NCBI RefSeq assembly: GCF_014042165.1
Contig: NZ_JACDZE010000001.1
Location: 186,001 to 250,000 of the forward strand
From: Moheibacter lacus
GTDB taxonomy: Bacteria > Bacteroidota > Bacteroidia > Flavobacteriales > Weeksellaceae
DNA: 64,000 bases
Direction: 5' to 3'
Shown: piece after piece, positions 56,139 through 64,000 of the stretch
Layout: every line of letters begins with the position of its first letter
Position numbering within the stretch: position 1 is the stretch's first letter
Position numbers and translations under genes: made by a program
Notes under the pieces: model-generated
Databases searched by the model: none
What the model was told of the DNA's origin: nothing
Seen by the model: the letters and a program-made list of their open reading frames with translations, nothing else

Positions 56139-58670
56139 CTACGATTCCTGCTGAGCCGACTTTCCTTTTACAGAAATCTGAACGCCATCTTTGGCTTCAT
56201 TTAGTCCGATTAATAATTTATCGCCTTCCGAAATCTCCGAATTGATGATTTCTTCTGCCATCGGATCTTCGATGTACTTTTGAAGGGCACGACGTAGTGG
56301 ACGAGCTCCATAATCTTTATCAAATCCTTTGTCGGCAATAAAATTTTTAGCTTCTTCGGTCAGTTCGACTTCGTAACCCAAATCGGCAAGTCGTTTGTAC
56401 AATTTTTCCAATTCGATGTCGATGATGTTGTAAATATCCTCTTTAGAAAGCGGATTGAACACGATGATATCATCGATTCGGTTTAAAAATTCAGGCGCAA
56501 AAGTCTTTTTCAAAGCACTTTCGATTGTACTTTTCGCACGATCGTCCGCTGTATCTTTTTTGGCTGTAGTTCCAAATCCAACTCCATCTCCAAATTCTTT
56601 CAATTGACGTGTTCCAATGTTAGAAGTCAAAATGATGATTGTATTTCGGAAGTCAACTTTTCGACCCAAACTATCGGTGATATGACCATCATCTAGAATT
56701 TGCAATAAAATATTGTAAACATCCGGATGGGCTTTTTCGATTTCGTCGAGCAAAATAACCGAATACGGTTTTCTACGAACTGCTTCTGTCAACTGACCTC
56801 CTTCTTCATAACCGACATAACCCGGAGGTGCTCCGATCAATCGAGAAATCGCAAATTTCTCCATGTATTCACTCATATCAATTCGGATGAGTGCATCTGG
56901 CGAATCAAATAATTCTGTCGCCAGGACTTTGGCCAATTGGGTTTTACCAACTCCCGTCGTTCCTAAGAAAATAAAGGATCCAATCGGTCTTCCCGGATCT
57001 TTCAATCCTGCACGGTTTCGCTGGATGGCTTTTACCACTTTTCCAACTGCTTCGTCCTGACCGATGACTTTTCCTTTCATCAAAGCACTCATCTGAGAAA
57101 GTTTTTTCAATTCTTTCTCGGCTACACGATGCACCGGAATGCCGCTCATCATGGAAACCACTTCTGCTACATTTTCTTCCGTTACCGTTTCACGATTTTC
57201 TTTTGAATCCTGCATCCAGTCTGACTGGGCTTTTTTCAATTGGGCTTCAATTTGTTTTTCGGTATCACGTAAACGTGCAGCTTCTTCGTATTTCTGGCTT
57301 TTTACAACTTTGGTTTTTTCTTCCCGAACTTCTTCGAGTTTCTTTTCTAAATCCAAAATTTCCTGTGGAACTTTGATATTTTTAATGTGAACTCTGGAAC
57401 CGGCTTCATCCATCGCGTCGATGGCTTTGTCTGGCAAATAACGGTCGGTGATGTATCGATTGGTCAAATTCACACAAGCTGCAATCGCTTCGTCTGTATA
57501 ATTGACGTTGTGATGTGTTTCATATTTGTCTTTGATTTGATTCAGAATTTGAACCGTTTCTTCCGGAGAAGTCGGATCTACCATAATCGTTTGGAATCGT
57601 CTTACCAATGCGCCGTCTTTCTCGATGTACTGACGGTATTCGTCCAAAGTCGTGGCACCGATACATTGTAATTCACCTCTTGCTAAAGCAGGTTTGAACA
57701 TATTGGACGCATCCAGCGAACCGGTTGCTCCACCAGCTCCTACGATGGTATGCAATTCATCAATGAAAAGAATGATGTCATCATTTTTTTCCAATTCATT
57801 CATGATGGCTTTCATTCTTTCTTCAAACTGTCCACGATATTTAGTCCCGGCTACTAAACTCGCTAAATCCAACGTTACCACTCGTTTGTTGTACAAAACT
57901 CTGGAAACTTTTCGTTGGATAATTCGAAGTGCCAAACCTTCTGCAATCGCAGATTTTCCCACTCCCGGCTCACCGATGAGCAATGGATTGTTTTTCTTAC
58001 GGCGACTTAAGATTTGGGAAACACGTTCGATTTCCTTCTCACGTCCTACCACCGGATCCAGTTTCCCTTCGATAGCAACTTGGGTTAAATCTCTCCCGAA
58101 ATTATCCAAAACCGGAGTTTTGGTTTTGGTATTTCCCTTTGGAGCTTGTCTTTCAAATTCACCTGTTCCGCCTGCTCTTTCATCATCATCATCGTAGTTG
58201 GACTCCGCTTTAGGTGATTCGTCGATTTCGTCTTCCATAAATTGAAAATTAAATTCTCCTTTAATGATGGCATAATCCACTTCCATTTTTTTCAGAAGTT
58301 TGGTTACCGGATCATTTTCATTTCGAAGTATACACAACAATAGGTGAACAGTGTTGACAGTCGAATTTTTAAACAATTTGGCTTCTAGGAACGTCGTTTT
58401 TAAAGCGCGTTCTGCTTGTTTGGTCAATTGGAGATTTTGATTTTGGTTGGAGAAACTTTCTTTTGGAGGTGCCAATAACTCAATCTTTTCTCTAACCTCC
58501 TTCAAATCCACATTTAAACTTTCCAAAATAGAAACGGCTTTACTATCACCATCGCGTAAAATACCCAACAGCAAGTGCTCCGTCCCTATCTGATCATGCC
58601 CCAATCGCAAAGCTTCTTCCTTGCTGTAAGCAATCACATCTTTTACTTTCTGTGAAAAATTATCGTTCAT
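56139..58670 (-). CDS. clpC: ATP-dependent Clp protease ATP-binding subunit ClpC
   Basis: An 843-residue Clp/Hsp100 unfoldase. Two Clp N repeats (about 1-145), AAA-1 with Walker A GEPGVGKSAIAEG (about 236), a short middle domain with a UVR-like line EEKTKVVKSQKYEEAARLRDTEKQIEAQL, and AAA-2 with Walker A GTTGVGKTQLAK (about 570) followed by IRIDMSEYMEKFAISRLIGAPPGYVGYEEGG. The short middle domain and UVR motif point to ClpC rather than ClpB. It unfolds proteins for ClpP. A TATATTTG box lies 17 bp upstream of the ATG. Confidence 0.95.
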   Translation of the reverse strand: MNDNFSQKVKDVIAYSKEEALRLGHDQIGTEHLLLGILRDGDSKAVSILESLNVDLKEVREKIELLAPPKESFSNQNQNLQLTKQAERALKTTFLEAKLFKNSTVNTVHLLLCILRNENDPVTKLLKKMEVDYAIIKGEFNFQFMEDEIDESPKAESNYDDDDERAGGTGEFERQAPKGNTKTKTPVLDNFGRDLTQVAIEGKLDPVVGREKEIERVSQILSRRKKNNPLLIGEPGVGKSAIAEGLALRIIQRKVSRVLYNKRVVTLDLASLVAGTKYRGQFEERMKAIMNELEKNDDIILFIDELHTIVGAGGATGSLDASNMFKPALARGELQCIGATTLDEYRQYIEKDGALVRRFQTIMVDPTSPEETVQILNQIKDKYETHHNVNYTDEAIAACVNLTNRYITDRYLPDKAIDAMDEAGSRVHIKNIKVPQEILDLEKKLEEVREEKTKVVKSQKYEEAARLRDTEKQIEAQLKKAQSDWMQDSKENRETVTEENVAEVVSMMSGIPVHRVAEKELKKLSQMSALMKGKVIGQDEAVGKVVKAIQRNRAGLKDPGRPIGSFIFLGTTGVGKTQLAKVLATELFDSPDALIRIDMSEYMEKFAISRLIGAPPGYVGYEEGGQLTEAVRRKPYSVILLDEIEKAHPDVYNILLQILDDGHITDSLGRKVDFRNTIIILTSNIGTRQLKEFGDGVGFGTTAKKDTADDRAKSTIESALKKTFAPEFLNRIDDIIVFNPLSKEDIYNIIDIELEKLYKRLADLGYEVELTEEAKNFIADKGFDKDYGARPLRRALQKYIEDPMAEEIINSEISEGDKLLIGLNEAKDGVQISVKGKSAQQES

Positions 58671-59007
58671 TTTTTATCTCTTGCTAACAAATATAAATTA
58701 TTCTCTGTCTAATTCGCACAAATAATGCCATAGTTATTAACGATTTATTGATAGGCAATATCTGCCAAATCTGGTGAAATCCATAATTTAATCGGACAAA
58801 ATTTCAGTTTATTATATAAAATTCTAATTTAAATTAGACCAATGCGAGAATTCTTTTTCAAATTTAATCAGCTCAATTCCAACGCCATTCACCTCAACTA
58901 AAAATCAATTTTATTTATCAGATTCAATAAATAATATATGATTGTATGAAAACACAACGCCAAAGCGTAATTCTTTTTACTTTTACTGTTCCAATGTTAA
59001 AAATTCC
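58671..59007. other. Intergenic region with the clpC promoter
   Basis: A 337-bp AT-rich region between the divergent clpC and the lipoprotein gene. Apart from the clpC -7 box near 58688 I see no RNA gene, repeat or convincing small gene. A CIRCE operator was looked for and not found. Confidence 0.6.
58688..58695 (-). promoter_or_regulatory. -7 box of clpC
   Basis: TATATTTG on the minus strand, 17 bp before the clpC ATG at 58670. A possible TTTG lies at 58719-58722, but the 23-bp spacing is long. Confidence 0.55.
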
Positions 59008-59586
59008 ATGTTTAAAAAATTTACCATAACTGCTTTTTTGCTTTTTTTGATTTTGGGTTGCAAGAAAATTGAAAATACCATGGGTTTCTCATCTCATTCT
59101 TCATCTGAAATAGAATTGTTTGAACTTTCGTTTGAAAATGTTTTTTTGTCTAATTTTTCTGCAAAATTCACTGATTCAGATACCATTTTTATGCAATACA
59201 ATTCGGTCGAAACCAAATTAAAAGACAGCATTCAGCCCAATAAGTTTTATTATAGTTTGGTTCCTAAAAAACAAAGAAATGACTTGTACGACTTTATAAA
59301 AAAGATTGATTTCTCTAAATCCAATCAGGAATTTGATGAAGAAAAAATACCGAGAGGAATTGAATATCGACTTTATTTCACAAAAGATGGAGAAGAATAT
59401 TTCTATGTTCTAAACCAATTGGACAAAGCACCTGAAAACCTGGACAGTTTGGTACATAAAGCATTGCGGATCATCCCAAAAACTAAAGATTTAAAAGTCT
59501 ACTCTAAATCCGTTTCATTTAAAAGTAAAATCACCACACCTCCTGAAACACCTGAGTTTGAAGTGGATTCTTTAAATTTCGAATAA
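59008..59586 (+). CDS. Hypothetical lipoprotein
   Basis: A 192-residue lipoprotein with a clear signal (MFKKFTITAFLLFLILGC, lipobox LILGC, Cys18). The mature domain (LFELSFENVFLSNFSAKFTDSDTIFMQYNS, KFYYSLVPKKQRNDLYDFIKKIDFSKSNQ, IEYRLYFTKDGEEYFYVLNQ) looks like a small alpha/beta fold, with a proline-rich acidic tail at the end (TPPETPEFEVDSLNFE). I cannot name the family. I start at ATG 59008; in-frame TTG upstream would add a stretch before the signal. The ATP-grasp gene follows after 14 bp. Confidence 0.7.
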   Translation: MFKKFTITAFLLFLILGCKKIENTMGFSSHSSSEIELFELSFENVFLSNFSAKFTDSDTIFMQYNSVETKLKDSIQPNKFYYSLVPKKQRNDLYDFIKKIDFSKSNQEFDEEKIPRGIEYRLYFTKDGEEYFYVLNQLDKAPENLDSLVHKALRIIPKTKDLKVYSKSVSFKSKITTPPETPEFEVDSLNFE

Positions 59587-59600
59587 ACATTTCAAATTCA

Positions 59601-60557
59601 ATGTCTCCAAAACGAAAACTTTTTGAACATGAATATTGGCCTTACTGGTTATTTTATGCGCCATTTGTTCCATATTGGATTTGGAATTCCGTAAAATCCG
59701 GTTCTTTTAGTTATTTCTGCAAAGTCAATCCGGGAATCAAATTTGGCGGATTTCTCGATTATTCTAAATTTAAAATTCTCCAACAAATTCCGGATGACTT
59801 CAAACCCAAAACCCAATTTCTAAAATCAAAATCTGATTTAACTTTTGATTTCCCATTTGTAATAAAACCGGATTTGGGGGAGCGTGGTAGATTTGTTGAA
59901 GTCATCAAAACAATTGAAGATTGGGAAAAATACCCCATCCAGAACCATTTAATCGCGCAGGAATTTGTGGATTTACCGTTTGAATTCGGGATTTTCTACG
60001 CCAAACTACCCTATGAAAATCAAGGTCAAATTTTATCCATCACCGGAAAAGAATTTTTGGTTTACACAGCCGATGGAAATTCGACTTTAAAAGCATTTGT
60101 AGAGAATCATCCGCGAACGGTTTCGAGAATAAACTATTTAAAAGAGAAGTTTAAAGACGTTTGGGAAATTATGCTTCCTGAAAGAACTGAAATTTTATTG
60201 GAACCAATCGGGAACCACAATCGTGGAACGAGATTTCATGATACTTCCAATTTGATTTCCAAAGAATTGGAAAATAAAATTGATGAAATCGCAAAAGGAA
60301 TCGATGGATTTCATTATGGTCGATTTGATGTAAAAACTCATTCGGAAGAAGATTTAAAAAAGGGAAAAATTATCATTTTGGAAATCAATGGTGCCAATTC
60401 TGAACCGACGCATATTTACGATTCCAAATTCACTTTGATTCAAGCCTACAAAGAAGTGAAACAGCATTTGGACATCCAATTTGAAATTTCCAAAAAGAAC
60501 CCGAAAACCTATTCGTCTTTTGATTTTTATAAAGCAGTTCTGAAACGGATTTTCTAA
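59601..60557 (+). CDS. ATP-grasp family protein
   Basis: A 318-residue protein with an ATP-grasp fold: DFPFVIKPDLGERGRFVEVIKT (about 92-113) carries the ATP-binding Lys and the mobile loop, LIAQEFVDLPFEFGIFYAK follows, and the Mg-binding end is FHYGRFDVKTHSEEDLKKGKIIILEINGANSEPTHIYD. An N-terminal hydrophobic piece (HEYWPYWLFYAPFVPYWIW) suggests membrane association. Members of this group are often annotated as D-alanine-D-alanine ligase-like; the true substrates are unknown, and the length and opening do not match Ddl. Confidence 0.82.
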   Translation: MSPKRKLFEHEYWPYWLFYAPFVPYWIWNSVKSGSFSYFCKVNPGIKFGGFLDYSKFKILQQIPDDFKPKTQFLKSKSDLTFDFPFVIKPDLGERGRFVEVIKTIEDWEKYPIQNHLIAQEFVDLPFEFGIFYAKLPYENQGQILSITGKEFLVYTADGNSTLKAFVENHPRTVSRINYLKEKFKDVWEIMLPERTEILLEPIGNHNRGTRFHDTSNLISKELENKIDEIAKGIDGFHYGRFDVKTHSEEDLKKGKIIILEINGANSEPTHIYDSKFTLIQAYKEVKQHLDIQFEISKKNPKTYSSFDFYKAVLKRIF

Positions 60558-60624
60558 TTTCAGCAAATTTGTCAGTTGAAATCAAGTCGGAATGGTTTGT
60601 GAAATTTTTCTCTAAATTCAACTG

Positions 60625-61410
60625 ATGAAATATCCTTTCCCAAAAAACACCTTATATGTCCCCATCATCCTTCTATTTTTGATTTGGATCACTTTTTTGT
60701 TTCAAAATTTAGGATTGGGGAGGTTCAATTGCTATGGAATCGTACCGAGAAATGGGTTGGGATTAAGAGGTATTTTATTGAGTCCATTGTTTCATGGCGG
60801 TTGGAAGCACATCATCAATAATTCTATTCCACTTGCGGTTTTGAGCTTTTTTGCGGTTTTATTTTACCAGAGAACTGCTTATTATGTCATCGCGCTTGGA
60901 TGGATTTTTTCCGGACTATTAGTATGGTTGTTTGGGAATTTATTGCCTGGTGATGGAATCGGATGCCACATAGGCGCAAGTGGATTGGTTTATTTATTGG
61001 CTTCCTATGTATTTTTTAGTGGTATTTTCAAGCATTCTAGAAATTTAATCGCAGTTTCACTCATCGTTGTTTTTCTTTATGGAAGTATGATTTGGGGTGT
61101 GTTTCCGGAAGAATTCTTACCTAAATTTTATAGAGAAGATAGTAGCCCGATTTCCTGGGAAGGACATTTAGCAGGTGCAGTTGTTGGATTTATTTTTGCG
61201 GTCATCACCCGAAACCATGGACCAAAGCGCCAAATTTATAGTTGGGAAAATCAATCAGAACCTGATGCCCGCGAAAAATGGTTATGGGAAAAATATAAAG
61301 AATCACTTCCTGAAGAAGAAAGAAAAGCCATAGAAGAAAAATATGGAGAACAAAGGAATGAGGAATCTGAAGATGAAGATTATTGGTATCGAAATGATAC
61401 TTTCAAATAA
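60625..61410 (+). CDS. Rhomboid family intramembrane serine protease
   Basis: A 261-residue membrane protein with six hydrophobic segments. Rhomboid features: LLSPLFHGGWKHIINNSIPLAV (His/Asn region, residues about 51-72), the catalytic serine in CHIGASGLVYLLAS (about residue 119) and the catalytic histidine in WEGHLAGAVVGFIFAV (about 180). It would cleave membrane proteins within the bilayer. The C-terminus is a charged cytoplasmic tail (EEERKAIEEKYGEQRNEESEDED). It lies between the ATP-grasp gene and mce with small gaps. Confidence 0.92.
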   Translation: MKYPFPKNTLYVPIILLFLIWITFLFQNLGLGRFNCYGIVPRNGLGLRGILLSPLFHGGWKHIINNSIPLAVLSFFAVLFYQRTAYYVIALGWIFSGLLVWLFGNLLPGDGIGCHIGASGLVYLLASYVFFSGIFKHSRNLIAVSLIVVFLYGSMIWGVFPEEFLPKFYREDSSPISWEGHLAGAVVGFIFAVITRNHGPKRQIYSWENQSEPDAREKWLWEKYKESLPEEERKAIEEKYGEQRNEESEDEDYWYRNDTFK

Positions 61411-61432
61411 GAATTGAAACGCTTACTTTTGG

Positions 61433-61843
61433 ATGATGATAAAAATCGAACATTTAGGCATAGCGGTTAAAGATTTAGAAACTTCCAATGAATTGTTCAG
61501 AAAATTATTGGGAAAACCTTTGTACAAAGAAGAAACCGTAGATTCTGAAGCGGTCAAAACATCTTTTTTTGAATTGGGTGAAAGCAAATTGGAACTGCTG
61601 GAAGCGATGAATGAAGATAGCGCCATCGCAAAATATTTGGATAAAAACCGAGAAGGAATTCACCATATAGCTTTTGCAGTTGAGGATATGAACGCAGAAA
61701 TCCAACGACTTAAAAATGAAGGATTTCAGTTTATCAATGAAACGCCAAAAGAAGGCGCAGACAACAAATGGGTGGTGTTTTTACATCCCAAAACGACCAA
61801 TGGTGTATTGGTAGAATTATGTTCTGACCGAAAAATTTTGTAG
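61433..61843 (+). CDS. mce: Methylmalonyl-CoA epimerase
   Basis: A 136-residue vicinal-oxygen-chelate protein. KIEHLGIAVKDLETSNELFRKLLGKPLYKEETV and GIHHIAFAVEDMNAEIQRLKNEGFQFINETPKEGADNKWVVFLHPKTTNGVLVELC give the metal ligands (His8, His77-region, Glu at the end) and the family order of methylmalonyl-CoA epimerase, which interconverts the 2R and 2S forms in propionate metabolism. The mutase genes are not in the window. Two ATGs stand side by side at the start. Confidence 0.93.
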   Translation: MMIKIEHLGIAVKDLETSNELFRKLLGKPLYKEETVDSEAVKTSFFELGESKLELLEAMNEDSAIAKYLDKNREGIHHIAFAVEDMNAEIQRLKNEGFQFINETPKEGADNKWVVFLHPKTTNGVLVELCSDRKIL

Positions 61844-61930
61844 AATTTATCAGATTGTCTTAATATTGCAGTCCCAAAATGCGATCAAATCGAAATTCAT
61901 TATTGGAAATTCGCACATTGCAATTGGAAA

Positions 61931-62004
61931 GGTCCTATAGCTCAGTTGGTTAGAGCACCTGACTCATAATCAGGTGGTCCTTGGTTCGAGCCCAAGTGGG
62001 ACCA
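61931..62004 (+). tRNA. tRNA with CAT anticodon (Met elongator or Ile2)
   Basis: A complete 74-nt cloverleaf. Acceptor GGTCCTA pairs with TGGGACC, D arm GCTC/GAGC, anticodon stem CCTGA/TCAGG with loop CTCATAA (anticodon CAT), T arm CTTGG/CCAAG with TTCGAGC, discriminator A. No encoded CCA. Elongator methionine is likely, but lysidine-modified isoleucine cannot be excluded by sequence. Confidence 0.95.
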
Positions 62005-62009
62005 CAAGA

Positions 62010-62039
62010 AAGCTTCAACAATCGTTGAGGCTTTTTTTT
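62010..62039 (+). terminator. Terminator after the tRNA
   Basis: AAGCTTCAAC (62010-62019) pairs with GTTGAGGCTT (62024-62033), followed by eight Ts. Confidence 0.85.
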
Positions 62040-62115
62040 CTTCAAACTCCCGAGAAATCAGAAAGTAATTTCGCAGAAAAAGCCGTAATTTCGCAGAAAC
62101 CAATAGCATCAAATT

Positions 62116-62475
62116 TTGGAAACAAATAGACAAAAAAAAGTAGCCACCGTTTTTCAGGAAGAATTATCAGAAATTTTCCGCAAAGAAGCCAAAGAACTAT
62201 TTCCGGGGAAATTATTGACCGTGACTGAAGTTGCTGTTTCACCTGATTTATCTGTAGCCAAAGTCTATGTGAGCGTTTTCCCAACCAATGAAAAGGAACA
62301 AATCATCCAATTGGTCAAAGAAAAAGCACCTTATTACAGATCATTATTGGCCAAAACCGCTGCCAAAACCATGCGGATAACTCCGGAACTTTTGTTCTAT
62401 TTGGATTCTTCTTTGGATGATATTGATAAAATTGACAGAGCATTACGTGGAGAAGGAAACAATCCTGTTTTGTAA
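62116..62475 (+). CDS. rbfA: Ribosome-binding factor A, TTG start
   Basis: A 119-residue RbfA that helps mature the 30S subunit (16S rRNA 5' end). It has the KH-like fold: VATVFQEELSEIFRKEAKELFPGKLLTVTEVAVSPDLSVAKVYVSVFP and ITPELLFYLDSSLDDIDKIDRALRGE. The frame has no ATG near the start; TTG at 62116 gives METNRQKKVA, the conserved N-terminus of flavobacterial RbfA, so I take TTG as the start. It ends directly before the permease ATG at 62476. Confidence 0.93.
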   Translation: METNRQKKVATVFQEELSEIFRKEAKELFPGKLLTVTEVAVSPDLSVAKVYVSVFPTNEKEQIIQLVKEKAPYYRSLLAKTAAKTMRITPELLFYLDSSLDDIDKIDRALRGEGNNPVL

Positions 62476-64000
62476 ATGAAAAACGTATCGCTTTTCATAG
62501 CTCGCCGCTACAATACTTATACCCTGCTGATCAGTATGGCGCTGATCTTGATTTCGTCTTTAATGGTCGGAACCTTGATTTATTCTGGAAATTTATCCCT
62601 AAAAATCATTCGGGATTTACTTTTTCCGGAACAAATACTCAGCAACAACCAACAAATATTGATCGTGGTTTTAATGCTCGGTTATCTTTTGATTCAAACC
62701 ACTGCTATTTACTTATTATTCAATAAATTACTAAAATCAATTCCGAAAAATTATAAATTGGGAATTGCATTTTTGATTGCGTTTATTTCACTTGGGACTG
62801 CCGGATTTTTGATATTTAAAAATCTAAACCAAAGCATCGGGATCAATGCCTTGAACTTGGTTTTGATCTCAACAGGATTGTTGTCAATTATTTTTGGTTT
62901 GCTCAATTATATTTTTTCAAAACGAAAAATTACAGGCGTCAACATCATCACTTCCATCGCTGTTTTTGCCATCACCATAGCCACTTGTGCGCTATTTGTC
63001 ATTCTTTCCGTATTCTCAGGTTTGGAAAAAATGAACATCCAATTTTTCAGCAATGTGAACCCAGATTTAAAAATTTCTCCGTCAAAGGGAAAAACACTAA
63101 CTGATCTTGAGGTAATTACAGCCAAATTGGACAAAAAACCACAGGTTCTTTCTTATTCAAAAGTAATAGAAGAAAAGGTTTCAGTTGAATTTGAAAACAA
63201 ACAAGACATTGCCTACATCAAAGGAATTGATAAAAACTATACGAATGTTGTTAAAGTGGATACCTGTATCGTCCATGGCTCGTTTTTATCATTTGAAAAT
63301 CCAAATGAAATACTGGCTTCTGATGGTATAGCCAGACGCTTGCAGATGTACATAGACCATCAACATGCAAGTCTTCTGCGCATGCCCAAACCCGGAACAG
63401 GCTTGATTTCATCTGAAAATGAAGCATTTAACACAGCACTTGCTAATCCGGTTGGGATTTTTATCATCAATGATCAATATGACAAATACATTTATTCACC
63501 TTTAGAATTGACCCAAAACCTTTTAGAACTACCTCCCAATTCAGCTTACAGCATCGAGATCAAACTGCAACCCGGATTGAATCTTAACACGGCAAAATCT
63601 GCGCTTCAAAATGATTTGGGAAATTCGGTTTTGGTTCAAACCCGACAAGATTTGGATTCGACATTTTTAAAGGTCATGAATGTAGAAAACCTGATTATTT
63701 ATTTGATTTTCACATTGGTAATCATCATCGCTACATTCAATTTGGCTGGAGCAATCATCATCATCATTTTGGATAAAAAAACCCAAATCAAAACCATGTG
63801 GAGTTTCGGGATGCGACTATCTCAAATCAAAAGGATATTTTTCCAAACCGGATTATTGATCACGGTATTTTCCATTTTATTTGGTTTGGGCCTAGGTAGC
63901 GCACTTGGGATTTTACAAAATCAATTCCATCTGGTGATGGCCAATGCTTTTGTTGCATTTCCATTTGAATTCACTTTAACCAATTATTTCACCGTGATTT
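62476..64000 (+). CDS. FtsX/LolE-type ABC permease with N-terminal membrane insertion (3' end outside window)
   Basis: An incomplete permease; 508 residues are visible and the frame is open to base 64000. The familiar LolC/LolE opening LFIARRY is at residues 6-12 and the matching first helix INIITSIAVFAI-like (VNIITSIAVFAITIATCALFVILSVFSGLEKMN) only at about 155-187. Between them is about 135 residues with four hydrophobic segments (about 14-38, 60-82, 96-114, 124-146). A periplasmic domain follows (NPDLKISPSKGKTLTD ... ILASDGIARRLQM) and then the FtsX helices from about residue 400 (ENLIIYLIFTLVIIIATFNLAGAIIIIILDKK). It directly follows rbfA. Family role: lipoprotein release from the inner membrane. 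Confidence 0.88.
   Translation, partial: MKNVSLFIARRYNTYTLLISMALILISSLMVGTLIYSGNLSLKIIRDLLFPEQILSNNQQILIVVLMLGYLLIQTTAIYLLFNKLLKSIPKNYKLGIAFLIAFISLGTAGFLIFKNLNQSIGINALNLVLISTGLLSIIFGLLNYIFSKRKITGVNIITSIAVFAITIATCALFVILSVFSGLEKMNIQFFSNVNPDLKISPSKGKTLTDLEVITAKLDKKPQVLSYSKVIEEKVSVEFENKQDIAYIKGIDKNYTNVVKVDTCIVHGSFLSFENPNEILASDGIARRLQMYIDHQHASLLRMPKPGTGLISSENEAFNTALANPVGIFIINDQYDKYIYSPLELTQNLLELPPNSAYSIEIKLQPGLNLNTAKSALQNDLGNSVLVQTRQDLDSTFLKVMNVENLIIYLIFTLVIIIATFNLAGAIIIIILDKKTQIKTMWSFGMRLSQIKRIFFQTGLLITVFSILFGLGLGSALGILQNQFHLVMANAFVAFPFEFTLTNYFTVI

Noticed and set aside
61931-64000. Integration site at the tRNA gene
   Set aside because: No integrase, no repeat of the tRNA 3' end and no cargo follow; housekeeping rbfA comes next.

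Overview
The window comes from a low-G+C member of the Bacteroidota, almost certainly order Flavobacteriales (a Weeksellaceae-like relative is my guess, not proven). Support: single-chain SecDF and GcvP, a secreted protease with a type IX secretion C-terminal sorting domain, many lipoproteins, flavobacterial families (DUF4397, DUF4199, DUF2807, DUF6122), a likely sulfonolipid gene pair, and Bacteroidota sigma-factor boxes of the form TAnnTTTG ahead of many genes, several so close to the start codon that the transcript would be leaderless.

Layout. 1-9222: phoH end, secDF, a PPP-like phosphatase, a TPR protein, glmM, a small membrane stress protein, lpdA. 9362-16173: DUF4397 lipoprotein, a PLP acyltransferase beside a cysteine-synthase homologue (candidate first steps of sulfonolipid synthesis), a GlmU-like protein, aroB and a lipoprotein MsrB. 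16301-20272: four-gene unit (DUF4199, glycosyltransferase, DUF2807, phosphosugar mutase), closed by a 196-bp MITE-like element. 20522-23413: tight operon plsC, acyl-ACP desaturase, two thioredoxin-fold proteins. 23663-28156: secreted metalloprotease, a lipoprotein, YkvA-like protein, miaA, csaA. 28259-33073: accessory stretch with an OLD-like ATPase/TOPRIM protein, fabG, an unknown membrane protein and a duplicated cassette at the 3' end of tex. 32952-42756: tex, lysS, transporter, HugZ-like protein, a parDE toxin-antitoxin pair at the 3' end of gcvP, gcvP. 42863-46519: membrane proteins and a small stress set (topoisomerase IB, flavin-binding stress protein, frameshifted PfpI). 46668-52244: giant alpha-2-macroglobulin lipoprotein. 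52566-58670: small secreted peptide, RNase P RNA, metX, osmC, metZ, clpC. 59008-64000: lipoprotein, ATP-grasp, rhomboid, methylmalonyl-CoA epimerase, a CAT tRNA, rbfA and an FtsX/LolE-type permease that runs off the end.

The most interesting signal is at two housekeeping genes. The intact tex gene is preceded (on its 3' side) by two 616-618 bp units, each made of a detached 120-bp copy of the tex 3' end plus a nearly identical gene for an unknown 120-residue protein. The tex-tail copies differ from one another almost only at synonymous positions, although the cassette genes differ at only two bases. At gcvP the same layout appears: a decayed copy of the gcvP 3' end, then parDE, then intact gcvP. 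This looks like small cargo cassettes that enter at the 3' end of an essential gene and bring a replacement gene end with them, with no recombinase in sight. Other notable points are a phosphatase that lost its Asp-His catalytic dyad but kept its metal ligands, a 135-residue membrane insertion in the LolE-like permease, and a palindromic repeat family found here only between convergent genes.
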